From NCBI GenBank assembly GCA_020850595.1, contig JADZEK010000050.1:62001-126000 (forward strand): a stretch of DNA of 64,000 nucleotides, in the 5' to 3' direction. Positions 18,041 to 26,476 of the stretch are shown here, piece after piece (positions within the stretch are counted from its first letter, which is position 1; each line of letters starts with the position of its first letter). Made by a program: the position numbers and the translations under genes. This DNA is from Anaerolineales bacterium (GTDB lineage: Bacteria > Chloroflexota > Anaerolineae > Anaerolineales > UBA6663). The notes beneath the pieces were generated by a model, which saw only the letters and a list, made by a program, of their open reading frames with translations, did no database searches and had not been told where the DNA came from.

Positions 18041-19053
18041 TTATTTCGCGCGCCCCGCTGCGCATCAGCTTCTTCGGCGGCGGCACCGACTACCCCGAAT
18101 ACTTCCGCTCCGAGCCGGGGGCCGTGCTGGCGGCCGCGATTGACAAGTACGCCTACATTGTGGCCAGCGCGTTTCCGAGCCAGCTTTTCGACTACACGGT
18201 GCGGGTGCAGTACCGTAAAGTCGAGTCCACCACCAGCGTGGCCGCCATCGAGCACAATGTCTACCGTGAGTGCCTCAAGCTCTGCGGCCTGGAGCGCGAC
18301 ATCGAACTGCACCACATGGCCGACATGCCGTCCTTCACCGGCCTAGGCTCGTCGTCGAGCTTTACGGTGGCGCTGCTGCACGCCCTGCACAGCCACAAGG
18401 GCGAGTTTGTGCGTCCGCTCGACCTGGCCTACGAGGCGATCTACGTCGAGCGGCAATGCCTGCACGAGAACGTGGGCTGCCAGGACCAGACGCTGGCCGC
18501 CGTGGGCGGGCTGCGGCTGATTGAGTTTCGCGCCGAGGACGACATTCAGACCCAGATCGTGCCGGTGTCACCTGCGCGCCTGGCGGAGCTGGAGGCCCAC
18601 CTGTTCCTGGTCTTCACGCGCATCACGCGCAAAGCCTCGGAGGTGGCCGGCCAGCAGCTCAACCGGCTGGAAGCCAACCGCCCCACCCTGCGCCGGATGC
18701 GGGCCATGGTGGATCGCGGCTGGGACCTGCTGACCAGCGCTCAGCCCATCGAGGCCTTCGGCGCGCTGCTGCATGAAGCCTGGCAGGCCAAGCACAGCCT
18801 CGACGGCGGGGTCTCAACGCCGGAGATTGATGCGCTCTACCGGCGCGGCCGGGCGGCGGGCGCGTTGGGCGGCAAGCTGCTGGGCGCGGGCGGCGGCGGG
18901 TTTCTGCTGTTTTTCGCGCCGCCCGCCACGCACGCGGCCCTGCAGCGAGAGTTCGCCGAGCACCAACTCGCGCAGGTGGGGCTGGGCGCGCCCGGCGCGC
19001 ACGTCGTTTTGGCCGAACCAGACACCGCCTGGTCGCTGCCCCGCGTCGGGTAG
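18037..19053 (+). CDS. hddA: D-glycero-D-manno-heptose 7-phosphate kinase-like GHMP kinase
   Basis: This 338-residue GHMP kinase starts IISRAPLRISFFGGGTDYPEYF, diagnostic for the HddA/fucokinase-like group. Its ATP loop is PSFTGLGSSSSFTVALLHAL (98-117), and the C-terminal motif is LLGAGGGGFLLFF. In the GDP-heptose pathway HddA phosphorylates C1 of D-glycero-D-manno-heptose 7-phosphate. A phosphatase (GmhB) and isomerase (GmhA) complete the pathway and are not in this window. It lies between hddC and an RmlC-like epimerase, supporting a heptose or heptose-derived sugar in the glycan. Confidence 0.85.
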   Translation: MIISRAPLRISFFGGGTDYPEYFRSEPGAVLAAAIDKYAYIVASAFPSQLFDYTVRVQYRKVESTTSVAAIEHNVYRECLKLCGLERDIELHHMADMPSFTGLGSSSSFTVALLHALHSHKGEFVRPLDLAYEAIYVERQCLHENVGCQDQTLAAVGGLRLIEFRAEDDIQTQIVPVSPARLAELEAHLFLVFTRITRKASEVAGQQLNRLEANRPTLRRMRAMVDRGWDLLTSAQPIEAFGALLHEAWQAKHSLDGGVSTPEIDALYRRGRAAGALGGKLLGAGGGGFLLFFAPPATHAALQREFAEHQLAQVGLGAPGAHVVLAEPDTAWSLPRVG

Positions 19054-19079
19054 CCTAGCCGCGAGGTTGGTCACCGGAG

Positions 19080-19613
19080 ATGCACATTCAAGTCTCACGC
19101 GTCATTGCCGATCTGAAGCTCATTACCCCTGACATTCACTACGACTATCGGGGCGAATACGTCGAGACCTTCAGCCGCCGGGGCTACGACTTCCACGATG
19201 CGGCGGGCCAGCCGATTGAGTTTGTCGAGGACGACATCTCCGTCTCGCGCCGGCACGTGCTGCGCGGGCTGCACGGCGACAGCCGCACCTGGAAGCTGAT
19301 CCAATGCCTGCAGGGCGAGTTCTACTATGTCGTGGCCGACCTGCGCCGCGGCTCGCCCAGCTACCGCCGCTGGGAGAGCTTCATCTTGAATGACCGCAAT
19401 CGGCGCCAGGTGTTGGTGCCCGCCGGCTGCGCGAACGGCCATCTGGTGCTTTCGGACACGTGCATCTTCTCTTATAAGCAGTCGCAGTATTACAGCGGCG
19501 CGCACGATCAGTTCACCGTGCGCTGGAACGACCCGTTCCTGAACATCCACTGGCCGATCCAGAACCCCCTCCTCTCCGAGCGCGACAGCACCGCGCCGCT
19601 GCTGGTCGAATAG
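19080..19613 (+). CDS. RmlC-like sugar-nucleotide 3,5-epimerase
   Basis: This is a 177-residue single-domain cupin. It keeps the RmlC landmarks VLRGLHGD (catalytic His), FYYVVADLRRGSP, VLVPAGCANGHLVLSD, Tyr-rich YKQSQYYSGAHD and the terminal IHWPI..PLLSERD. The usual PxGFAHGF segment reads PAGCANGH, so one otherwise common His and the Phe are replaced. It overlaps nothing and starts 26 nt after hddA. In Campylobacter heptose pathways an RmlC-like enzyme epimerises a GDP-6-deoxy-4-keto-heptose, and a similar role is plausible here. A dTDP-sugar substrate is the alternative, but no other rml genes are near. Confidence 0.82.
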   Translation: MHIQVSRVIADLKLITPDIHYDYRGEYVETFSRRGYDFHDAAGQPIEFVEDDISVSRRHVLRGLHGDSRTWKLIQCLQGEFYYVVADLRRGSPSYRRWESFILNDRNRRQVLVPAGCANGHLVLSDTCIFSYKQSQYYSGAHDQFTVRWNDPFLNIHWPIQNPLLSERDSTAPLLVE

Positions 19614-19625
19614 GGGCGGCCGCGC

Positions 19626-21104
19626 ATGACCAGCCCGCCGCCGCGCTCTTCGCTGGCGCGCATCTTGCTGCGCGGCACGGTGTGGACCACGCTAGGCTCC
19701 TATGCCGGGCAGTTGCTGGGGTTCGCGGCCGTGCTGGTGCTCACGCGCCTGCTCGACCAGACGACGTTCGGCTGGCTCGCGCTGGCGACCTTCTGGGTCT
19801 CCCTGCTCAACCTGCGCACGAAGGCCGGTCTGAATTACTCGGCCATTCGCCAGCCGGTAACCACCGGGGAATTGCTGGGAAGCTATTATGCGCTTGACCT
19901 GGCGCTGGGCGCGCTGTCCTTCACGCTGAGCTGCGTGGCCGCAGTTCTGCTGCCCCGGTTGGGCTATCCACGCCCTGTGGCGCTGGCCGTCGTGGCCCTA
20001 ATGGGGGCCGAAAGCCTGGTAACGCTTGTCAGCCCGCTGGCCATCGCGCTGGAGAAGGAACTCCAGGTGAGCCGCCTCACGCTGGTGACTCTGGTCGGCT
20101 ACGTGGCCGCCTACGCGGTCGCCATTCCGCTAGCGCTGGCCGGCGGCGGTCTGTGGAGCCTGCTCGCGATCAACCTGGTGGCGGCAGTGGTGTCGCTCGG
20201 TGGGGTTTACGTCACCTGCCGGCAACGCTGGCCGGAGGCTTTTCGGCTGCGCTGGCGCTTCGACCGCGATCTGGCGCGCCGACTGATCCGCGAGGGGCTG
20301 CCCACCGGCCTGTCCTACACGGCGCTCGCCTCCATCGTCAATCAGTTCGACAATTTCCTCATCGGCACCTTTGTGAGCGCGGCGACCCTCGGCTTGTACG
20401 ACCGCGCCTACCGCATCGCCAGTTGGCCCAACCTGCTGGCTACCACCATCATCACGCGCATTGGCTTCCTGGCTTTCGCCAAGGTGCGCGAAGACCCCGA
20501 ACGGCTGGCCCAGGCCGTGCAGTTGGCGCTGTGGGGGCTGGCCGTGATCAGCTTGCCGTTGGCCCTGGGGTTGCTCTTCGGCGCCAACGACATCATCCAG
20601 GTGCTCTATGGAGATCGCTGGGCGGAGAGCGCGCCGTTCCTGCGCTTTCTGTCGTTGTACTCACTGATCTGGCCGGTCACCAGCCTGGGCTATTGGCTGG
20701 CCGCGGCCGTCGGCCACCACCGCACCGCCCTGGGCCTGACGGCCGCCCAAGCCGCTACGATCATCGGCCTGGGTGTGCCCCTGACCCTGTGGCTGGGGGT
20801 CACCGGCACGCTGCTGGCTGTAGCCGCCACCATGCTGGTCGCCTGTGGCCTCACCAACTTCTATGTCTTTCGGCAAATTTCGCTATCGCCGTTTGCCGTC
20901 TACGGCCGGCCCGGCCTGGCCGCGGCGGCCGCGCTGCTGGCGCTGTGGCTGGCGCAAAGGGCGTTGGCGTGGTCGGCGTGGCCGGCGGCTGTACGGCTGG
21001 GCGTTATGGGTATAATCATTGTCGCCGTCTTCGGGGGCCTCTTGTTCGTGCTGGAGGGCGCCGCGCTGCGCGAGCGTCTTCGCTATCTGGTTCGGCTCTG
21101 GTAA
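19626..21104 (+). CDS. Polysaccharide flippase (Wzx/MOP superfamily)
   Basis: This 492-residue membrane protein has about 12-14 hydrophobic helices. It opens with RGTVWTTLGSYAGQLLGFAAVLVLTRLLDQTTFGWLALATF, the standard start of the Polysacc_synt family. The central signature is SYTALASIVNQFDNFLIGTFVSAATLGLYDRAYRIASWP, typical of the lipopolysaccharide/teichuronic-type exporters. Such proteins flip undecaprenyl-diphosphate-linked repeat units to the outer leaflet. Together with the ligase/polymerase at 32493 it suggests a Wzx/Wzy pathway in addition to the Wzm/Wzt exporter in the other arm. Confidence 0.92.
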   Translation: MTSPPPRSSLARILLRGTVWTTLGSYAGQLLGFAAVLVLTRLLDQTTFGWLALATFWVSLLNLRTKAGLNYSAIRQPVTTGELLGSYYALDLALGALSFTLSCVAAVLLPRLGYPRPVALAVVALMGAESLVTLVSPLAIALEKELQVSRLTLVTLVGYVAAYAVAIPLALAGGGLWSLLAINLVAAVVSLGGVYVTCRQRWPEAFRLRWRFDRDLARRLIREGLPTGLSYTALASIVNQFDNFLIGTFVSAATLGLYDRAYRIASWPNLLATTIITRIGFLAFAKVREDPERLAQAVQLALWGLAVISLPLALGLLFGANDIIQVLYGDRWAESAPFLRFLSLYSLIWPVTSLGYWLAAAVGHHRTALGLTAAQAATIIGLGVPLTLWLGVTGTLLAVAATMLVACGLTNFYVFRQISLSPFAVYGRPGLAAAAALLALWLAQRALAWSAWPAAVRLGVMGIIIVAVFGGLLFVLEGAALRERLRYLVRLW

Positions 21105-21136
21105 GCGCTGGTGCCCCCGGCCGCGCCGTCGCCCGC

Positions 21137-21970
21137 ATGCTCACCGATCTGCTGATCAGAAATTGGCGTTATTTGCCGGCCCGCCTGTGGCGCAAGATCG
21201 TCCTGGGTCTTGACCCCGAGCGTCTGGCGGTGTTCACGCTCGACGATGGCTCGCGGTTCGAATGCTCCCTAAAGGACAGCACGGGGCGGCTGTTAACGCT
21301 GAATGCTCTGGAAACCACTGAGCGCGGCTTTGTGCGCCAACGCCTACAGCCAGGCGACACGTTTGTTGACGTGGGCGCCAATCGCGGCCTGTACAGCGTG
21401 GTCGCCGCCCGCCGCGTGGGGCCGGCCGGTCGGGTGTTGGCCTTTGAACCAAGCCCGCGTGAGATCAATTACCTCAAGCGCAATCTCGGTCACAACCAAC
21501 TAGCGAATGTCACGGTCGTGGCGGCCGCAGTTGGCGCTCAGGCGGGCCGGGCCGATTTACTGGTTGCCGCCGATGGCGGGCTGAATTCGCTCGCCCGCAC
21601 CGAGCACCCCGAGCAGGTCGCTCAGTCCACGCAACCGGTTGATGTCAGTGCCCTGGATGATTACCTGGCCGAGCACTCGGTCGGTCGCGTGCATTTCATG
21701 AAGATTGATGTGGAAGGGGCCGAGGCCGAGGTGCTGCGCGGGGCCGCCGGGCTGCTCACCGGCCCACACCCACCCATCATCCTGTGCGAGTTCTGCGATG
21801 CCACCGCGGCGGGCTTTGGCAGTAGCGGCCATGCCCTCTACCAGGCATTCGAAAGCTACGGTTTTGCCCTACATGCGCTTAGCCCTACGGCTTCTGGCGC
21901 GGTCGAGTTGGTGCCGGCTCCGCCACAGCCTCACTACGAGCTAGAGAATCTGGTTGCCATTCATGTCTAG
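21137..21970 (+). CDS. FkbM-family methyltransferase
   Basis: From ATG 21137 the product has 277 residues. SAM-binding segments are FVDVGANRGLYSVVAARRVG, VLAFEPSP and the acidic ALDDYL, followed by VHFMKIDVEGAEAEVLRGA. The frame is open far upstream (to 20153), but that part is only a shadow of the flippase gene. It probably O-methylates a sugar of the glycan. It overlaps the following degraded SDR by 8 nt. The equivalent enzyme in the minus-strand arm lies at 3595. Confidence 0.85.
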   Translation: MLTDLLIRNWRYLPARLWRKIVLGLDPERLAVFTLDDGSRFECSLKDSTGRLLTLNALETTERGFVRQRLQPGDTFVDVGANRGLYSVVAARRVGPAGRVLAFEPSPREINYLKRNLGHNQLANVTVVAAAVGAQAGRADLLVAADGGLNSLARTEHPEQVAQSTQPVDVSALDDYLAEHSVGRVHFMKIDVEGAEAEVLRGAAGLLTGPHPPIILCEFCDATAAGFGSSGHALYQAFESYGFALHALSPTASGAVELVPAPPQPHYELENLVAIHV

Positions 21971-22346
21971 TCAGCAGCCATTTTGGCTCGGCCAGCGCGT
22001 GCTGGTGACGGGCGGCGCGGGCTTTATTGGCTCCAACCGATGGGACCGCCTGTTGGCCGTGGAGCAACTCCAGGCGCGGCCGCTCTTAGGCTCGTTCAAT
22101 CTAGGCCACGATAGGCGCGTGACCATCCGCGAGATTGCCAAGACCGTCATCGCCATCTCCGGCAAAGACATCCCCGGCGAGTGGGATACCGCGCGGCCGA
22201 CGGCCATTTGGGGCCAGGCGCTCGATTGCTCACTGGCGACCCGGCTGCTCGGCGGCTGGGCGGCGCAGGTTGCGCTGCGCGTGGGCCGGGAACGCACCGA
22301 CGCCTCGATTGCCGCGCGGCTGCAAGCCGGCGAGGCTGACGCGTGA
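21963..22346 (+). pseudogene. Internally deleted NAD-dependent epimerase (SDR remnant)
   Basis: The frame encodes 127 residues from ATG 21963. Residues 1-25 carry an intact SDR dinucleotide-binding start (VLVTGGAGFIGSN). The sequence then jumps within about 20 residues to a C-terminal SDR segment (FNLGHDRRVTIREIAKTVIAISGKDIPGEW). About 200 residues including the Y-x3-K active site are missing, against a family length of about 310. The tail is also eroded relative to family members. No stop or frameshift interrupts it, and it keeps ATG and GTGA overlaps with both neighbours. It is best read as an in-frame deletion relic that still serves translational coupling. A new function is not supported. 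Confidence 0.8.
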
Positions 22347-23323
22347 GCGGCTTCTGGGCCGACAAGCAGGCCGTCGTCACCGGCGCGGGCGGCTTCCTGG
22401 GCAGCCAGGTGGTGGACCATTTACAGGCCGCCGGCTGCGCGCACGTCTTCGCCGCGCACAGCCGCGCCTACGACCTGACCGACGCGGCGGCGGTCGGGCG
22501 CATGTTCGCGGCCGCGGCCGCCGCCCGGCCGGCGGGGATGCCCTTCGTGGTCTTTCACATCGCGGGCCTGGCGGGCGGCATTGCCGCGCACCTGGCGCGC
22601 CCAGCCGAGTTCTTCTACCACAATGTGGTGATGAACACGCTGACGCTTCACCAGGCCTGGCAGGCCGGCGCGCTCCGGCTGGTGGCGGCCGGCGCGGGCA
22701 ACGGCTACCCGGTGCGGTCGCCCAACCCGCTGCAAGAGCACACCCTGTGGGACGGCTACCCGCAACCCGAGACGGCCCCGTATGGCCTGGCCAAGCGCCT
22801 GTTGGCGGCGCAATCGCTGGCCTACTGGCAGCAGCATGGCTTCGCGTCGTCCGTGGCGATCTTGGGCAATCTGTATGGCCCGCGCGATAAATTCGACTCG
22901 CCCCAGTCGCCCGTCATCGCGGCCCTGATCTCCAAGTTCGTCGCCGCCGTGGAGGCGGGCCATGCGCCGGTGACCGCCTGGGGCACTGGCCGGGCCACGC
23001 GCGACCTGGTTTACGTCGGCGACGTGGCCGAGGCCCTGGTACGCGCGGCGGAGGTGTACAGCGACGCGCAGGTCTTCAACGTGGCTTCCGGGTCTGACAC
23101 CAGCATCCGGCAAGTAGTGGAGCTGTTGGCCCGGCTCACGGGCTTCCAGGGCGAAGTGCAGTGGGACACCAGCAAGCCAGACGGCCAATCGGCCCGCCGG
23201 TTCGATATTGACAAGGCGCGGCGCGAACTGGGCTGGCAGCCGCGCACCGATCTGGAAACCGGGCTGCAACAGACCGTGGCGTGGTACCGCGCCCGGCGCG
23301 CTTCGGAAGCGGCCCATGCCTGA
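22343..23323 (+). CDS. NAD-dependent epimerase/dehydratase (GDP-L-fucose synthase-like SDR)
   Basis: This is a 326-residue extended SDR starting at GTG 22343, which overlaps the stop of the remnant upstream as GTGA. The nucleotide-binding motif is GAGGFLGSQ (12-20), the active site is YGLAKRLLAAQ (Y-x3-K), and the C-terminus has NVASGSDTSIRQVVELLARLTG and WQPRTDLETGLQQTVAWYR. GDP-sugar 4-keto reductase/epimerases of the GDP-fucose synthase group look like this. In this locus it could reduce a GDP-4-keto-deoxyheptose made by earlier enzymes. The substrate is inference from neighbours. Confidence 0.87.
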   Translation: MSGFWADKQAVVTGAGGFLGSQVVDHLQAAGCAHVFAAHSRAYDLTDAAAVGRMFAAAAAARPAGMPFVVFHIAGLAGGIAAHLARPAEFFYHNVVMNTLTLHQAWQAGALRLVAAGAGNGYPVRSPNPLQEHTLWDGYPQPETAPYGLAKRLLAAQSLAYWQQHGFASSVAILGNLYGPRDKFDSPQSPVIAALISKFVAAVEAGHAPVTAWGTGRATRDLVYVGDVAEALVRAAEVYSDAQVFNVASGSDTSIRQVVELLARLTGFQGEVQWDTSKPDGQSARRFDIDKARRELGWQPRTDLETGLQQTVAWYRARRASEAAHA

Positions 23324-24497
23324 CCGCCTCGCGCCGCTCACGCTGTCCATCATGTACTGCCTGGACAGCGAACAAGGCCACATCTTCTCGTATAACCGCG
23401 CCTTTGGCGAAGCGGCCCGCCTGCTTGGCTGGGAGCATCGCGCCACCGTGCGGGCCGCCGCGCGCGTGGCCGAACTGCCGCCCGGTTGGACGCGCACGCT
23501 CGGCGCGCAGCGCTACTTCTTTCGCGGCGGGCTGCCGCTGAAGTTTGAGAAAGAGTGGCGGCTGATCGTGACGCTGGCCCGCTACTTGCGCGCATTGCTG
23601 CGCACCGAAACCCGTCCCATCATCCTGGTGCTGGAGTGGTTTCATCTAGTCCACCTCTTCGCCTTTTGCGCCTCGCTCCTGGCGGTGCCCCGGCGGCGCG
23701 AGTTGTCGGCGCTGTTTGTTTACCGATTTGCCTTTCCCAACAACCGCGACCGCATACTTTACAAGCTCATCATGGCAGTCGTGCGCGCGCTCATCGGCCG
23801 CGAGCACGTGACCATCTTCACCGAGACTGAAGTGGCCGCTGCCGCGCTCAGGCGCGACCTGGGCCAACCGGCGCATTTGTTGCCAATCCCGAATGTGGTA
23901 TTGCCGGATGAGCCGGTCAGCCCCCCGGCCTGGGCCTCGACGCCCGAGCGTGCCGGCAAGTTGGTCTGTTGGTGGCCGGGCGTGCCCGCCGTTGATAAGG
24001 GGCTGGCCCTCATCGAGCGCCTGACGACTCTGGCCTCGCCGGCCGCGCGCGAGCTCGTGGTCGTGGCCGACCAACGCGCCGGGCTGTCGCCGCACCCCGG
24101 CGGCTGCGGCGTGCATCTGTTGGCCGACCACCTCAGCCGGGCGGAATACGCCGGTTGGCTCGCCACGATGGATGTCGCCCTGCTGCCCTATGCCCCGTCG
24201 GCCTATGCTAATCGCACTTCCGGCGTGTTGGCCGATGCCGTGTGCATGGGGAAGCTGCCCGTCGTGCGCGACGGCACCTGGCTGGCGCGCGAACTGCGGC
24301 GCTACGCGCTGGAGGCGCTGATCGTGGATTGGGACGACCCCGACCTGCCGCAAACACTCATAAGCCTGGCGCAGGATGCCGCGGTGCGCGCTCAGCTCGA
24401 GCGCATGAGCGCCGATTACCTGGCCTTCCACGGCATACGCGGCTATGCCCGCACCCTCGAGCGGGTGCTGCTTGGCCCGGCTCGGCCCCCAGCCTGA
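23316..24497 (+). CDS. Glycosyltransferase, GT-B type (GT4-like, divergent)
   Basis: This 393-residue protein starts at ATG 23316, overlapping the SDR by 8 nt. The first half has no close motif I can name. The second half has GT-B features: a donor-domain segment GKLVCWWPGVPAVDKGL, then LLPYAPSAYANRTSGVLADAVCMGKLPVVRDGTW, corresponding to the E-x7-E region of GT4 enzymes with changes. It is probably a sugar transferase of the repeat unit. Donor and acceptor are unknown. Confidence 0.75.
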   Translation: MPDRLAPLTLSIMYCLDSEQGHIFSYNRAFGEAARLLGWEHRATVRAAARVAELPPGWTRTLGAQRYFFRGGLPLKFEKEWRLIVTLARYLRALLRTETRPIILVLEWFHLVHLFAFCASLLAVPRRRELSALFVYRFAFPNNRDRILYKLIMAVVRALIGREHVTIFTETEVAAAALRRDLGQPAHLLPIPNVVLPDEPVSPPAWASTPERAGKLVCWWPGVPAVDKGLALIERLTTLASPAARELVVVADQRAGLSPHPGGCGVHLLADHLSRAEYAGWLATMDVALLPYAPSAYANRTSGVLADAVCMGKLPVVRDGTWLARELRRYALEALIVDWDDPDLPQTLISLAQDAAVRAQLERMSADYLAFHGIRGYARTLERVLLGPARPPA

Positions 24498-24506
24498 CGG
24501 CCGCCG

Positions 24507-25568
24507 ATGCACATCGCCCTGGGGTATCACTGGTTCCCGACCGCGCTCGGCTACCATTGGGAGCGCGCCTTGCGCGCCGGCGGCCACCAGGTCTCTTATG
24601 TGGGCCTGCCCGCGCCGGAGCGCGCCGGCTACGACCAGCGCGTGCCGCTGCCCGCGCTCTTGGCGCAACTGCGCCCGGCGCCCGATCTGTACGTGTGGAT
24701 TGACCCGGCCGGGCCGTACTTCCCACGCGGCATCGAAGACCTGGAGCTGCCCACTGCCTGCTATCTGGTGGACGTTCACTTAGGCCGCTGGCGCGAGACC
24801 GCGGCCTGCTTTTTCGATCACGTCTTCGTCTCCCAGCCCGGGTATGTCGCTCGCTTCCAGCAGGCGGTGGGCCACGCCGCCGTCACCTGGCTGCCTTTCG
24901 CCGCCGCGCTCGACCGGCACCCGCCTGCCGAGCGCGCGCGCGACCTCGACATCGGCTTCGTCGGCAACCTGGCGGTGGCCCACCGGCGCACGGCCCGGGC
25001 ACGCCGCCTGAAACTGCTGGCGGAGCGCTTCCGCACCAACGACTTCTATCGGCCCTACAGCCCGGCCACGCTGGCCGAGGTTTATAATCGCGCCCGAATC
25101 GTTTTCAACACCAGCACGGCGGGCGAGATCACCATGCGGCTGTTTGAAGGCGCGGGCTGCGGCGCGCTGCTGCTAACCGACCCGGCCGACGGCCTGGAGC
25201 AGCTCTTCGACGTGGGGCGCGAGGTGGTGGTCTACTCCGACGACGCGGACCTGTTGGCGAAGGCGCGGCACTATCTTGAGCACGAGGCCGAGCGCCAGGC
25301 CATTGCCGCGGCCGGCCGGCGCCGGACCCACGCCGAGCACCAATATGTGCACCGCATGGCGCAGTTCATCGCCGCCGTGCGCGAGACGCCGCCCCGCGCG
25401 CCTATGCGCGCCGCGGCGGCGGCCGAGCGCCGCGCCGCCCGCCGCGTGGTGTACACCCACCTGCACATGCTCGACGCGCTCCTGGATGAGGCCCGCGCCG
25501 CCGACCAGGCGCCGCTGGCCAGGCTGTGGGCGGCGGCCCCCATCCTCCTCCGCCGCCTCGTGCGCTGA
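24507..25568 (+). CDS. CgeB-like glycosyltransferase
   Basis: This 353-residue protein starts MHIALGYHWFPTALGYHWERAL. It shares with the CgeB family the IGFVGNL segment, RARIVFNTST, EITMRLFEGAGCGALLLTDPADGLEQLFDVGREVVVYSD, and a final helix with RRRTHAEHQYVHRM. The C-terminal 40 residues are Ala/Arg-rich. It resembles the gene at 4460 in the other arm, although they diverge enough that a recent duplication is unlikely. The stop overlaps the next start as TGATG. It probably adds a sugar in the same glycan pathway. Confidence 0.82.
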   Translation: MHIALGYHWFPTALGYHWERALRAGGHQVSYVGLPAPERAGYDQRVPLPALLAQLRPAPDLYVWIDPAGPYFPRGIEDLELPTACYLVDVHLGRWRETAACFFDHVFVSQPGYVARFQQAVGHAAVTWLPFAAALDRHPPAERARDLDIGFVGNLAVAHRRTARARRLKLLAERFRTNDFYRPYSPATLAEVYNRARIVFNTSTAGEITMRLFEGAGCGALLLTDPADGLEQLFDVGREVVVYSDDADLLAKARHYLEHEAERQAIAAAGRRRTHAEHQYVHRMAQFIAAVRETPPRAPMRAAAAAERRAARRVVYTHLHMLDALLDEARAADQAPLARLWAAAPILLRRLVR

Positions 25569-26470
25569 TGCCCACCGCCTGCCCGCTCTGCGCCGGCGCG
25601 GCGCAGACCCCCTGGCTGACCAAGAACGGCTACGCGCTGGTGCGCTGCTCTACCTGTGGGCTGATCTTCGTCAGCCCGCTGCCCAGCGCCGAAGCCTTGC
25701 GCGCCCACTACAGCGACCCGGCCTATTTCGCGGGCGAGGTGGAGCAGGGCTATCGCGACTACGCCGCCATGCACGTCGCCCTGCGCCCTCACTTCCTACG
25801 CCGGCTGCGCTCGCTCGAAGCAAGCCACCCGGCCCTCGGCCGCTTGTTGGATTTCGGCTGCGCCGACGGCTACTTCCTCCAACTGGCCCAGGCGCGGGGC
25901 TGGCAGGTAACCGGCGTGGAGCTTTCGACCGACATGGCCCACGCCGCGGCCCAAACGCTCAACGCCCCGGTCTTGACCGACCCGGCCGCGTTGGGGGCCG
26001 CCACGTTTGACGCCGTGACGCTCTGGGAAGTGATCGAGCACCTGCCCGACCCGCTGGCGCAGCTGCGCGCCCTGTATGCGCGCCTGCGGCCGGGCGGCAC
26101 ACTCATGCTCTCCACACCCAACACCGGCCACTGGCAGGCCCAGCGCCGCCCCGAACTCTGGCAGTCCTATCGCCCGCCGTCACACCTGCTCTACCTGACC
26201 GCACCGACGCTCACGCATCTGCTCGACGCGGCCGGGTTCACCGAGATCGAGGTCATGCGCACCCATCCGCTGCCCGCGCTACCGGGCTGGTTCGACCGGC
26301 TGACCCAGCCTCTGCAAGCGGCGCTCGCCACCGGGCAAGGCCGCGCCTGGGCGCTGCGCCTGTATGCCTGGCGGCTCATCCGCCTGGCGGCCTGGGCCGG
26401 GCACCGCCTGCTGCGCCCGCGAGACGAAGTGCACGCCACGCTCGAAGCCCGCGCCACGCGGCCCCGGTGA
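25568..26470 (+). CDS. Class I SAM-dependent methyltransferase with N-terminal zinc ribbon
   Basis: From ATG 25568 the product has 300 residues. Residues 5-31 form a C-x2-C...C-x2-C ribbon (CPLCAG, CSTCG). The methyltransferase core follows with RLLDFGCADGYFLQLAQARGW, VTGVELS, DAVTLWEVIEHLPDP and LRPGGTLMLSTPNTGHWQ. This architecture is common for methyltransferases in polysaccharide clusters. It starts on the upstream stop codon (TGATG) and ends 6 nt before the next GT4, so it belongs to the operon. Probable role: methyl decoration of a glycan sugar. Confidence 0.87.
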   Translation: MPTACPLCAGAAQTPWLTKNGYALVRCSTCGLIFVSPLPSAEALRAHYSDPAYFAGEVEQGYRDYAAMHVALRPHFLRRLRSLEASHPALGRLLDFGCADGYFLQLAQARGWQVTGVELSTDMAHAAAQTLNAPVLTDPAALGAATFDAVTLWEVIEHLPDPLAQLRALYARLRPGGTLMLSTPNTGHWQAQRRPELWQSYRPPSHLLYLTAPTLTHLLDAAGFTEIEVMRTHPLPALPGWFDRLTQPLQAALATGQGRAWALRLYAWRLIRLAAWAGHRLLRPRDEVHATLEARATRPR

Positions 26471-26476
26471 CGCGCC

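Noticed and set aside
17245..18315. Large minus-strand frame over hddC and hddA
   Set aside because: Shadow frame of high-GC coding sequence. Sense frames carry GTRL and GHMP motifs.
21009..21018. TATAAT inside the flippase gene
   Set aside because: It falls inside clear coding sequence (a run of Ile codons) with no -35 box or start nearby, and a few such matches are expected by chance.
20153..21136. Open frame upstream of the FkbM gene
   Set aside because: This is frame +2 of the flippase. The FkbM family begins at ATG 21137.
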